DNA from: Pseudomonas nitroreducens NBRC 12694 | GTDB taxonomy: Bacteria > Pseudomonadota > Gammaproteobacteria > Pseudomonadales > Pseudomonadaceae | Direction of reading: 5' to 3' | NCBI RefSeq assembly: GCF_002091755.1 | Contig: NZ_BDAI01000002.1 | Coordinates: 372,001-436,000 of the forward strand | Length of the DNA stretch: 64,000 nucleotides | Part shown: piece after piece, positions 8,138-16,391 of the stretch | How the letters are laid out: each line of letters opens with the position of its first letter | How positions within the stretch are numbered: the stretch's first letter is position 1 | Position numbers and translations under genes: made by a program | The notes under the pieces: model-generated | Databases searched by the model: none | The model's input: only the letters and a program-made list of their open reading frames with translations | Told to the model about the DNA's origin: nothing

Positions 8138-9754
8138 TCAGCACACCGCGATATGCGAATCCGCGCGCGGTTCGGTGCCGCCGCAGAGCACGCCGGTCTG
8201 CGGGTCGCGGACGATAATCTGGCCGCGGCCGTAGTCGGTGAGGTCGCAGGCAATCTCCACCTCGTGGCCGCGTCGCGCCAGGCCGAAGGCGAGATCGCGG
8301 TTGGCGTGCTGCTCGATGCCGACCTTCATGCCACCCAGCCATTGCCAGCGCGGGGCGTCCAGCGCAGCCTGCGGGTTGAGGCCGAAGTCGACCAGGTTCA
8401 TCACCATCTGCACGTGGCCCTGGGGCTGCATGTAGCCGCCCATCACGCCGAACGGGCCGACGGCCACGCCATCCTTGCTGAGGAAGCCGGGGATGATGGT
8501 GTGGAAGGTCTTCTTGCCCGGCGCCAGGGCGTTGGAGTGCGTTGGGTCGAGGCTGAATTCCGAGCCGCGGTTCTGCAGGCCGATACCACTGTCGGGCAGT
8601 ACCACGCCGGAGCCGAAGCCGTGGTAGGCGCTCTGGATGAAGGAGACCATGTTGCCTTCGCCGTCGGCGGTGGCGATGTACACGGTGCCGCTGGAGAGTG
8701 GGTCGCCATGCCTGGGTTCGGCGGCACGCTCGCCGATCTCGGCGCGACGGCGTGCGGCATAGTCATCGGAGAGCAGCGCGGCGGTGCTGACCCGCATGTG
8801 CTCGGCGTCGGTGATGTAGTGCAGGCCGTCGGCGTAGGCCTTCTTCATCGCTTCGAGCTGGCGGTGCCAGGTGAGCTGGCTGTCGCGCTGGTCGAAGTCA
8901 TAGCCCTGGAGGATGTTCAGGGTCATCAGGGCGATCAGGCCCTGGCCGGCCGGCGGGATTTCCCAGACGTCATAGCCGCGGTAGTTGGTCTTGATCGGCT
9001 CGACCCACTTGGGCTTGTAGCCGGCCAGGTCAGCGGCGCTCAGCTCGCCACCGGTGGCGGCAGAGTGAGCGGCCAGGCGCTGGGCGAGGGCGCCACGGTA
9101 GAAGCTTTCGCACTTCGTCTCGGCCAGCTCGGCGAGGGTTTTCGCCTGGGCCGGGTTGCGGAACAGCTGGCCGGCGCGCGGCGCTTCGCCGTTGACGGTG
9201 AAGGTGTCGAACCAGGCTTCCAGGGCCGGCACGGCGGCGCGGCTTTCCTGGTATTCGCGGCGGGCGATTTCCCATTGGTGGGCGACCACCGGGGACACCG
9301 GGGAACCGTCGCGGGCGAGGGCGATGGCCGGTTGCAGAAGGTCGGCGAAGGGCAGCTTGCCGAAGCGTGCGGACAGCTCGGCCCAGGCCGAGGGAATGCC
9401 CGGCACGGTGACTGGCAGCCAGCCGTGAACGGGCATCTTGTCGTGGCCGGCGGCTTTCACCTTGTCGATGGAAATGGACGCCGGTGCGTGGCCGCTGGCG
9501 TCCAGGCCGTGCAACTGGTCCTTGACCCAGACCAGGGCAAAGGCGTCGCCGCCGATGGCGCAACCGGTGGGTTCGACCACGGTCAGCGCGGCGGCGGTAG
9601 CGATGGCGGCGTCGATGGCGTTGCCGCCGGCACGCAGCATGGCGATGCCGGCCTCGGCAGCCAGGGGCTGCGAGGCGGCGACCATGCCGTTACGGGCGAA
9701 CACGCTCTGGCGCTGGGAAGCGTAGGGGTACTCGTGGGCAGAGAAGCTCAGCAT
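8138..9754 (-). CDS. Gamma-glutamyltransferase family protein (YwrD-type)
   Basis: 538 residues. Members are N-terminal nucleophile hydrolases that cut themselves before a catalytic Thr and then transfer or hydrolyse gamma-glutamyl groups. The processing site is seen as SSGTVY, with Thr-357 as the new N-terminus. It is followed by the small-subunit pattern GNMVSFIQSAYHGFGSG and a GGYMQPQGH motif in place of the classical pattern. No signal peptide is visible, so it should act in the cytoplasm, unlike classical periplasmic Ggt. It lies between a polyamine-type binding protein and an aldo/keto reductase in one operon, which suggests hydrolysis of an imported gamma-glutamyl compound. The substrate is not shown. 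Confidence 0.85.
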   Translation of the reverse strand: MLSFSAHEYPYASQRQSVFARNGMVAASQPLAAEAGIAMLRAGGNAIDAAIATAAALTVVEPTGCAIGGDAFALVWVKDQLHGLDASGHAPASISIDKVKAAGHDKMPVHGWLPVTVPGIPSAWAELSARFGKLPFADLLQPAIALARDGSPVSPVVAHQWEIARREYQESRAAVPALEAWFDTFTVNGEAPRAGQLFRNPAQAKTLAELAETKCESFYRGALAQRLAAHSAATGGELSAADLAGYKPKWVEPIKTNYRGYDVWEIPPAGQGLIALMTLNILQGYDFDQRDSQLTWHRQLEAMKKAYADGLHYITDAEHMRVSTAALLSDDYAARRRAEIGERAAEPRHGDPLSSGTVYIATADGEGNMVSFIQSAYHGFGSGVVLPDSGIGLQNRGSEFSLDPTHSNALAPGKKTFHTIIPGFLSKDGVAVGPFGVMGGYMQPQGHVQMVMNLVDFGLNPQAALDAPRWQWLGGMKVGIEQHANRDLAFGLARRGHEVEIACDLTDYGRGQIIVRDPQTGVLCGGTEPRADSHIAVC

Positions 9755-9771
9755 GGAAAACTCTCTTCGGT

Positions 9772-10857
9772 TCAGCGGTCAGTCTTGATACGGGTCCATT
9801 CGCGGGTGATCACGCGCTGGATTTTCGGCGGCAGGTCGGCGGAGACGTAGAGCTTCTCGATCACCGCGTCGCTGGGGTAGATGCCGGGGTTGTCACGCAC
9901 TTTCGGATCGAGCAGCGGTGTGGCGTCCGGGTTGGGGTTGGCGTAGCCGACGTAATCGCTCACCGGGGCGATCACTTCCGGGCGCAGCAGGTAGTTCACC
10001 AGCTCGTGGGCGCCCTTGGGGTTCTTCGAGTCGCGCGGGATGGCGAGCATGTCGAACCAGAGGTTGGCGCCTTCCTTGGGAATCACGTAGCGCACGTCGA
10101 TCTTCTTGCCGGCTTCCTGGGCGCGGGTCTGCGCCTGCATGACGTCGCCCGAGTAGCCGACGGCCACGCAGATGTCGCCGTTGGCGAGGTCGGTGGTGTA
10201 CTTCGAGGAGTTGAAGTAGGTGATCGACGGGCGCAGCTTCTGCAGCAGCGCGGAGGCCTTGGTGTAGTCCTCGGGATTCGTGCTGTTCGGGTCCAGGCCC
10301 AGGTAGTGCAGCGCCTGCGGGATGATCTTCACCGGTGCGTCGAGGAAGGCCACGCCACAGCCGTGCAGCTTGGCGAGGTTTTCCGGCTTGAAGATCAGGT
10401 CCCAGGAATCCAGCGGCGCGTTGTCGCCGAGGGCGGCCTTGACCTTGTCATAGTTGTAGCCGATGCCCACGGTGCCCCACATGTAGGGCACGGCGTACTG
10501 GTTGCCCGGGTCGGCGGCTTCCAGGCGCTTCATCAGGCGCGGGTCGAGGTGCTTCCAGTTGGACAACTGGGCGCGATCGAGCTTCTGGTACACGCCGGCG
10601 TTGATCTGCTTGGTGAGGAACTGGCTGGACGGCACCACCAGGTCGTAGCCCGAGTGCCCGGAGAGCAGCTTGGCTTCGAGCATCTCGTTGGTGTCGAAGA
10701 CGTCGTACTGGACCTTGATGCCGGTGTCCTTCTCGAAGTTCTTCAGGGTGTCCGGGCCCATGTAGTCGGACCAGTTGTAGAAGCGCACCAGCTTGTCGTC
10801 GGCTTGGGCTGCGGTGGCGCAGGCGAGAAGGGTGAACAGCAGAACTCCATTACGCAT
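9772..10857 (-). CDS. Polyamine-type ABC transporter substrate-binding protein (PotF/SpuD family)
   Basis: The ATG at 10857 is preferred because AAGGAAAG lies directly ahead; a second ATG at 10875 has no ribosome site. The product starts MRNGVLLFTLLACATAAQAD, a clear signal peptide, followed by the family opening VRFYNWSDYMGPDTLKNFEKDTGI. The long bilobed fold matches periplasmic spermidine/putrescine receptors, about 360 residues. It lies 3 bases after the ATPase gene of a polar-amino-acid transporter, although PotF-type receptors normally work with PotG/H/I proteins that are absent here. Its ligand may be a polyamine or a gamma-glutamyl amine. Confidence 0.87.
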   Translation of the reverse strand: MRNGVLLFTLLACATAAQADDKLVRFYNWSDYMGPDTLKNFEKDTGIKVQYDVFDTNEMLEAKLLSGHSGYDLVVPSSQFLTKQINAGVYQKLDRAQLSNWKHLDPRLMKRLEAADPGNQYAVPYMWGTVGIGYNYDKVKAALGDNAPLDSWDLIFKPENLAKLHGCGVAFLDAPVKIIPQALHYLGLDPNSTNPEDYTKASALLQKLRPSITYFNSSKYTTDLANGDICVAVGYSGDVMQAQTRAQEAGKKIDVRYVIPKEGANLWFDMLAIPRDSKNPKGAHELVNYLLRPEVIAPVSDYVGYANPNPDATPLLDPKVRDNPGIYPSDAVIEKLYVSADLPPKIQRVITREWTRIKTDR

Positions 10858-10878
10858 GAGCTTTCCTTTCTTCATTAG

Positions 10879-11658
<780 letters not shown>

Positions 11659-11659
11659 C

Positions 11660-12427
11660 TCAACGCCCCCTCAGCAGTTTCATGGCCTGGCGGCCGAACA
11701 TGCGGTTCGGTGCGGCGGCCTGGCCGTCGGATTTGCCGAAGCGCACTTCCAGCCAGCGCTGGAAGAAGCCCCACAGGGTGGTCAGGGCGAGGAAGTAGAT
11801 CGCCACGACCAGGTACAGCTCGAACACGCGGAAGGTCGCGGAGGTGACCATCTGGGTGCTCAGCAGCAGTTCCTGCACACCGATCACGCTGACCAGCGTG
11901 GTGTTCTTCAGCATCACGTTGAACTCGTTGCCCAGCGGCGGAACGATCACCCGGAAGGCCTGGGGCAGCACGATGCGACGCATCAGCCTGGGGAAGGTCA
12001 TGCCGAGGGATTTGCCGGCTTCGTACTGGCCCTTGTCCACCGCGCCGATGCCGGCGCGGATGATCTCGGCCATGTACGCGCCTTCGTTGAGGCCCAGGGC
12101 GATGATCGCCGCCTGGATGTTGCCGGGCAGGATGAACAGCCCCAGGTCCAGGTCCTCGAAGCGGAAGAGGCCGCCGGCGGCCAGTGCGGTGTAGAGGAAG
12201 ACGATCTGCACCAGCAGCGGCGTACCGCGCATCAGCCACACGTAGAAGCGCACCGGGTATTGCAGTAGCGGGTTGGTCGACAGGCGCATCAGCGCCGCCA
12301 GCAGCCCGAGCACGCAGCCCAGGAGCATGGCGCTGACGGCAATCACGCAGGTCAGCCAGAGGCCGTAGAGGTAGATGTCGCTCGGCCGCAGCAGGTACTG
12401 CCAGAACACGTCCCAGCTGAAGTTCAT
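11660..12427 (-). CDS. Polar amino acid ABC transporter permease
   Basis: 255 residues with about five membrane helices and the family EAA loop read as EIIRAGIGAVDKGQYEAGKSLGM. The helix-one region and the sequence YVWLMRGTPLLVQIVFLY are diagnostic of the His/Glu/Gln/Arg permease family. Only one permease gene is present, so the channel is probably a homodimer. It is coupled one base upstream of the ATPase and lies 11 bases after the amino-acid-type binding protein gene. Confidence 0.9.
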   Translation of the reverse strand: MNFSWDVFWQYLLRPSDIYLYGLWLTCVIAVSAMLLGCVLGLLAALMRLSTNPLLQYPVRFYVWLMRGTPLLVQIVFLYTALAAGGLFRFEDLDLGLFILPGNIQAAIIALGLNEGAYMAEIIRAGIGAVDKGQYEAGKSLGMTFPRLMRRIVLPQAFRVIVPPLGNEFNVMLKNTTLVSVIGVQELLLSTQMVTSATFRVFELYLVVAIYFLALTTLWGFFQRWLEVRFGKSDGQAAAPNRMFGRQAMKLLRGR

Positions 12428-12438
12428 ATCTCGTTACC

Positions 12439-13245
12439 TCAGTCCAGTTTGTCGCCTTCGATGTGCCACTTGGCCAGGAGCGCGGCGTAGCTGCCGTCGG
12501 CCTGCATGTCCTTGATGATCTGGGTGACGGCTTCGCTGAGCTGCTTGTCTTCCTTGCGGATGCCCAGGCCGGTGAGGATGCGCGCGAAGGCCGGCACGCC
12601 GATCTCGAACAGGTCCGGGGCCATGCTCTGGTAGTAGCCGGCGGTTTCCACGGTGGTGCCGTAGGCATCGGTCTGGCGGATACGCAGGGACTGGAAGGCG
12701 TCGGTGTCGGTGTTGTAGACCACCACCTTCATCGGCGGCTTGCCGGCCTTGGCCAGTTTCTCGTTGTGGGCGTCGAGCAGGGTGCGGATGGTCGAGCCAT
12801 TGAGCACGGCGACCTTCTTGCCGGAGAGGTCGTCCAGGCTGCGGATGCCTTCGGGGTTGCCCTTGCCGACGACCACGGCCTGGCTGGAATACATGTAGTT
12901 GACCATGTCGATCACTTCGCGCCGCTCGGGCTTGTCGAACAGCTGGTCCACCAGCATGTCGCACTGGCCGGCGAGCAGCGCCGGGATCAGCCCGGAGAAG
13001 GGCGTGATGCGCCAGTCGATCTTCTTGTCGCCCAGGCGCTTGGCGATGGCTTCGCCGAGGTCGATGGTGACGCCGGTGAGTTTCTGGTTGGCGTCATAGA
13101 AGCCCATGGGCGGGGAGTCCATGCCGCCGCAGAAAGTGACTTTGCTGGCGTTCTGCAAGCGGTCGGGAATCTTCACTTCGGCGTGCGCCAGCGGGGCGGC
13201 CAGGCAAAGGGCGAGAAGGCACTGCGGGATCCTGCGTTCGAACAT
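12439..13245 (-). CDS. Amino acid ABC transporter substrate-binding protein (family 3)
   Basis: 268 residues with a signal peptide ending in LAAPLAHA and a type II periplasmic binding fold: the MGFYDANQKLTGVTIDLGEAIAKRLG lobe, an ITPFSGLIPALLAGQCDMLVD hinge and a late GLGIRKEDKQLSEAV helix. An unusual CGGMDSPPMG segment replaces the more common GTDPTYPPF-like start of the family. RBS CGGAG sits ahead of the ATG at 13245. It is the first gene of the operon and the natural receptor for the adjacent permease and ATPase. Confidence 0.88.
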   Translation of the reverse strand: MFERRIPQCLLALCLAAPLAHAEVKIPDRLQNASKVTFCGGMDSPPMGFYDANQKLTGVTIDLGEAIAKRLGDKKIDWRITPFSGLIPALLAGQCDMLVDQLFDKPERREVIDMVNYMYSSQAVVVGKGNPEGIRSLDDLSGKKVAVLNGSTIRTLLDAHNEKLAKAGKPPMKVVVYNTDTDAFQSLRIRQTDAYGTTVETAGYYQSMAPDLFEIGVPAFARILTGLGIRKEDKQLSEAVTQIIKDMQADGSYAALLAKWHIEGDKLD

Positions 13246-13334
13246 GTTGCTCTCCGGGGTGGGGTTGCCAGGGGCAGTTCAGGGACACAGAAGTACGGGT
13301 CTAGGCGCCCGTTGCTTCAAAGGACTTGCGCTTG

Positions 13335-13366
13335 CTCAGGAGGATTGTGCCTCAGGAGGCTTGTGC
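13335..13366. repeat. 16-bp tandem duplication across the end of the gntR gene
   Basis: CTCAGGAGGATTGTGC (13335-13350) is followed at once by CTCAGGAGGCTTGTGC (13351-13366), 15 of 16 bases identical. The stop codon of the GntR regulator (13352-13354) lies in the second copy, so the duplication sits at the 3' edge of the gene and in the promoter-side spacer of the uptake operon. Confidence 0.7.
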
Positions 13367-14017
13367 TTCAAGGAAATGGGCCAGGGAGGGGATGGTTCCC
13401 TCGATGTGGTCGCAGATCACCCGCTCGGCTTCGCGGGCATCGCCCGAGCGCAGGGCGTCGAGGATCACGGCGTGCTCCTCGCGGGCGCTCATGGGCTTGT
13501 CGACGTGCTGCAGCCACAGCCGCATGTGCGGCTCGATCACCGAATACAGGGCGGTGATCTGGCGCAGCAGGCGAGGGCGCCCGGCGAGGCTGCAGAGGTA
13601 TTCATGGAAGGCGCGGTGGCGGCTGACCCACTGCGCGCTGTCGTCGCGGTAGTCGTCCATCTCGTCGAGCATGCGCTCCAGGCGAGAGATGTCGCGGTCG
13701 CTCAGGTGCGGCACGGCAATGCGGACGGCCAAGCCTTCCAGGGCGCTGCGCATTTCGAAGACTTCACGCATCTCCTCGATGTTCAGGCCGCTGACGATGG
13801 CGCCGCGATTGGGCCGCAGGGTGACCAGGCCTTCGGCGTCCAGGCGCTTGAAGGCACCGCGCACGGGCATGCGGCTCATGCCGATCTCACCGGCGATGTC
13901 CTCGGCCACCAGGCGGTCGCCAGTCTTGTAATGGCCGGTGCAGATGGCCTGGAGGAGGTAGTCGTAGGCCTCGTCTTCGGCACTCATCGGTGGGCGGGCA
14001 GTGGGCACCAGGCGCAT
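13352..14017 (-). CDS. GntR-family transcriptional regulator (FadR/FCD subfamily)
   Basis: 221 residues from the ATG at 14017, chosen because GAGGAAAC precedes it. The N-terminal winged helix is clear (ICTGHYKTGDRLVAEDIAGEIGMSRMPVRGAFKRLDAEGLV), followed by an all-helical FCD ligand domain with metal-binding type His residues (HRAFHEYL, EEHAVILDALRSGD). Such repressors respond to amino acids, acids or sugars. It is the first gene upstream of the uptake operon, in the same direction with a 106-base gap, and most likely controls it. A perfect 10-bp palindrome lies at 14040-14049 upstream of its own start. Confidence 0.85.
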   Translation of the reverse strand: MRLVPTARPPMSAEDEAYDYLLQAICTGHYKTGDRLVAEDIAGEIGMSRMPVRGAFKRLDAEGLVTLRPNRGAIVSGLNIEEMREVFEMRSALEGLAVRIAVPHLSDRDISRLERMLDEMDDYRDDSAQWVSRHRAFHEYLCSLAGRPRLLRQITALYSVIEPHMRLWLQHVDKPMSAREEHAVILDALRSGDAREAERVICDHIEGTIPSLAHFLEAQAS

Positions 14018-14039
14018 GGGGATGTTTCCTCGTGGATTT

Positions 14040-14049
14040 TTGGATCCAA
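14040..14049. promoter_or_regulatory. Palindrome upstream of the gntR gene, possible operator
   Basis: TTGGATCCAA is a perfect 10-bp palindrome 23 bases upstream of the regulator ATG, next to an AT-rich stretch containing ATGCATGCAAAT. The position fits autoregulation, but nothing in the sequence proves that this protein binds it. Confidence 0.3.
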
Positions 14050-14260
14050 TTATCCATGCATGCAAATAAGCAGATGCCGTGCCAATGATGGCGAAGTGAT
14101 TGGAAGTCGGCGGGGTAGAGCGGCGGGCGCCTGAAATTGGCGTAGGAGACATGGAGGGAGAAGGGGCGAAACGGTAACGGATGGGGCTGTTGGTGCGCGC
14201 TCGCGGTGCGCTTCGGTAACGTTGTGGTGCAGGGCCGGTGTAGCAAGGGCGCCGCATTTT

Positions 14261-14338
14261 GTAGGAGCGAGCTTGCTCGCGAAGGATTACCCGGCGATAC
14301 CGGCGCTGAGGTCGGTTCGCGAGCAAGCTCGCTCCTAC
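14261..14338. repeat. REPIN: inverted pair of REP sequences
   Basis: GTAGGAGCGAGCTTGCTCGC (from 14261) is matched by its reverse complement ending at 14338, with about 30 variable bases between the arms. The same arms recur at 33313, 52295 and 55545. Apart from this element and the candidate promoter at 14416-14443, the 680-base space between the gntR gene and mqo shows nothing convincing. Confidence 0.85.
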
Positions 14339-14415
14339 AGCTTCGGGCCGGGCTCCGCGTTCATTGGAGAACACACCTACACACAAACCGGCTGGTCGAT
14401 AGTTGACCAAGACGC

Positions 14416-14443
14416 TTGGTGAATGGCTGCGGCTTTCTATAGA
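14416..14443 (+). promoter_or_regulatory. Candidate sigma-70 promoter for mqo
   Basis: TTGGTG (14416-14421) and TATAGA (14438-14443) are spaced 16 bases apart. Transcription from about 14450 would give a leader of roughly 250 bases before mqo, containing a small hairpin CAAAGCC-GAA-GGCTTTG (14491-14507). The leader shows no recognisable riboswitch. Confidence 0.35.
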
Positions 14444-14700
14444 ATGCACAAACGTTTCAGCAGACCATGCATCCCTCCCACAACAAAAGCCAAAGCCGAA
14501 GGCTTTGCGTGTCTCTCTGCGCAGGACGTCCCTCATTCCATCAAGCAGGCCTCAGAGCCGGCGGAGGAGGGAACTGAGTCCCGACTCATCCTCGTCATCT
14601 GTCGCCTTGCCCATCGCTCGCACGCTGTGCGCCGGGTCCGGCCTTCACGCTGAATGACGCCGGTGGGGAAGGCCAAGCCCTAACGACGAGAAACCTTTCG

Positions 14701-16335
14701 ATGATCAAGAAAGTTAGCGGGGCGCTGCTGGGCCTCGCTCTGGCAGTGAATTGCGCGCCCGCCTTTGCGGATACCAAGAAAGTCGACGTGCTGCTGATCG
14801 GCGGCGGCATCATGAGCACCACCCTGGGCGTCTGGCTCAATGAGCTGGAACCGGGTTGGTCGATGGAAATGGTCGAACGCCTCGACGGCGTCGCCCAGGA
14901 AAGCTCCAACGGCTGGAACAACGCCGGCACCGGCCATTCGGCCCTGGCCGAGCTGAACTACACGCCGGAAGACAAGGACGGCAACGTCACCATCGCCAAG
15001 GCCGTGGAGATCAACGAGTCGTTCCAGATCTCCCGTCAGTTCTGGGCCTGGCAGGTGCAGAACGGCGTGCTGAAGAACCCGCGCTCATTCATCAACTCCA
15101 CCCCGCACATGAGCTTCGTCTGGGGCGACGACAACATCGCCTTCCTCAAGAAGCGCTATGAAGCGCTGCAGGCCAGCCCGCTGTTCCGCGGCATGCAGTA
15201 CTCCGAGGACCCGGCGCAGATCGCCAAGTGGGTGCCGCTGATGATGCAGGGCCGCGATCCTTCGCAGAAGATTGCCGCCACCTGGACACCCATCGGCACC
15301 GATGTGAACTTCGGCGAGATCACCCGCCAGTTCGCCGGCTACCTGCAGACCAGGCCGAACTTCAGCCTGAAACTCTCCAGCGAAGTCGAGAACATCACCC
15401 GTAACGACGATGGCACCTGGCGCGTCGAGTACAAGAACCTCAAGGACGGCAGCGTTACCGAGACCGACGCCAAGTTCGTCTTCATCGGTGCCGGCGGCGG
15501 CGCGCTGCGTCTGTTGCAGAAGTCCGGTATCGAGGAAGCCAAGGACTACGCCGGCTTCCCGGTGGGTGGTTCGTTCCTGGTCACCGAGAACCCGACCATC
15601 GCCCAGCAGCACCTGGCCAAGGCTTACGGTAAGGCGTCGGTTGGCGCACCGCCGATGTCCGTGCCGCACCTGGACACCCGCGTGCTCGACGGCAAGCGCG
15701 TGATCCTGTTCGGGCCGTTCGCCACCTTCTCCACCAAGTTCCTCAAGGAAGGCTCGTACCTCGACCTGCTGGGCAGCACCAACGTGCACAACGTCTGGCC
15801 GATGACCCGCGTGGGCATCGACGAGTACCCGCTGGTGGAATACCTCGCCGGCCAGCTGATGCTCTCCGATGACGACCGCCTCGCCGCGCTGCGCGAATAC
15901 TTCCCGGAAGCCAAGGCCGAGGACTGGCGCCTGTGGCAGGCCGGCCAGCGCGTGCAGATCATCAAGCGTGATGCGGACAAGGGCGGTGTGCTGAAGCTCG
16001 GCACCGAGATCGTCGCTTCCGCCGACGGCAGCATCGCCGGCCTGCTGGGCGCTTCGCCGGGTGCATCCACTGCGGCGCCGATCATGCTCAACGTGCTGGA
16101 GAAGGTGTTCAAGGACAAGCTCGCCACGCCCGAGTGGCAGGCCAAGGTCCACCAGATCGTCCCGAGTTACGGCACCAAGCTCAACGACAGCGCGGAGAAG
16201 ACCTACGCCGAATGGAGCTACACCGCCAAGGTCCTGCAACTGGACCCGCCGCCGGCGATCGACCAGGCACCGGCCGTGCAGCCGACCGACGCCGCCCCGG
16301 CTGCGGAAAAAGCGGCCAGCGACATGGCGCTCTGA
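14701..16335 (+). CDS. mqo: Malate:quinone oxidoreductase
   Basis: 544 residues. The enzyme oxidises malate to oxaloacetate and passes electrons to the quinone pool at the inner membrane, replacing or backing up NAD malate dehydrogenase. The FAD-binding start reads VDVLLIGGGIMSTTLGVWL (GGGIMS 34-39), followed by the highly conserved ERLDGVAQESSNGWNNAGTGH and, near the end, GLLGASPGASTAAPIMLNVLEK. A signal-like N-terminus (MIKKVSGALLGLALAVNCAPAFA) precedes the FAD domain, as in the longer Pseudomonas form. The C-terminus is Ala/Pro-rich. The gene stands alone and ends at a strong terminator shared with the converging P-type ATPase gene. Confidence 0.95.
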   Translation: MIKKVSGALLGLALAVNCAPAFADTKKVDVLLIGGGIMSTTLGVWLNELEPGWSMEMVERLDGVAQESSNGWNNAGTGHSALAELNYTPEDKDGNVTIAKAVEINESFQISRQFWAWQVQNGVLKNPRSFINSTPHMSFVWGDDNIAFLKKRYEALQASPLFRGMQYSEDPAQIAKWVPLMMQGRDPSQKIAATWTPIGTDVNFGEITRQFAGYLQTRPNFSLKLSSEVENITRNDDGTWRVEYKNLKDGSVTETDAKFVFIGAGGGALRLLQKSGIEEAKDYAGFPVGGSFLVTENPTIAQQHLAKAYGKASVGAPPMSVPHLDTRVLDGKRVILFGPFATFSTKFLKEGSYLDLLGSTNVHNVWPMTRVGIDEYPLVEYLAGQLMLSDDDRLAALREYFPEAKAEDWRLWQAGQRVQIIKRDADKGGVLKLGTEIVASADGSIAGLLGASPGASTAAPIMLNVLEKVFKDKLATPEWQAKVHQIVPSYGTKLNDSAEKTYAEWSYTAKVLQLDPPPAIDQAPAVQPTDAAPAAEKAASDMAL

Positions 16336-16342
16336 CCCCCGC

Positions 16343-16378
16343 AAAAGAAAACCGGAGCTGATGCTCCGGTTTTCTTTT
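16343..16378. terminator. Bidirectional terminator between mqo and the P-type ATPase
   Basis: AAAAGAAAACCGGAGC (16343-16358), a TGAT loop and GCTCCGGTTTTCTTTT (16363-16378) form a 16-bp perfect stem. The A-rich and T-rich ends make it work in either direction, just past the mqo stop and just before the stop of the converging ATPase gene (16392). Confidence 0.9.
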
Positions 16379-16391
16379 CTGCGCTTGGAAA

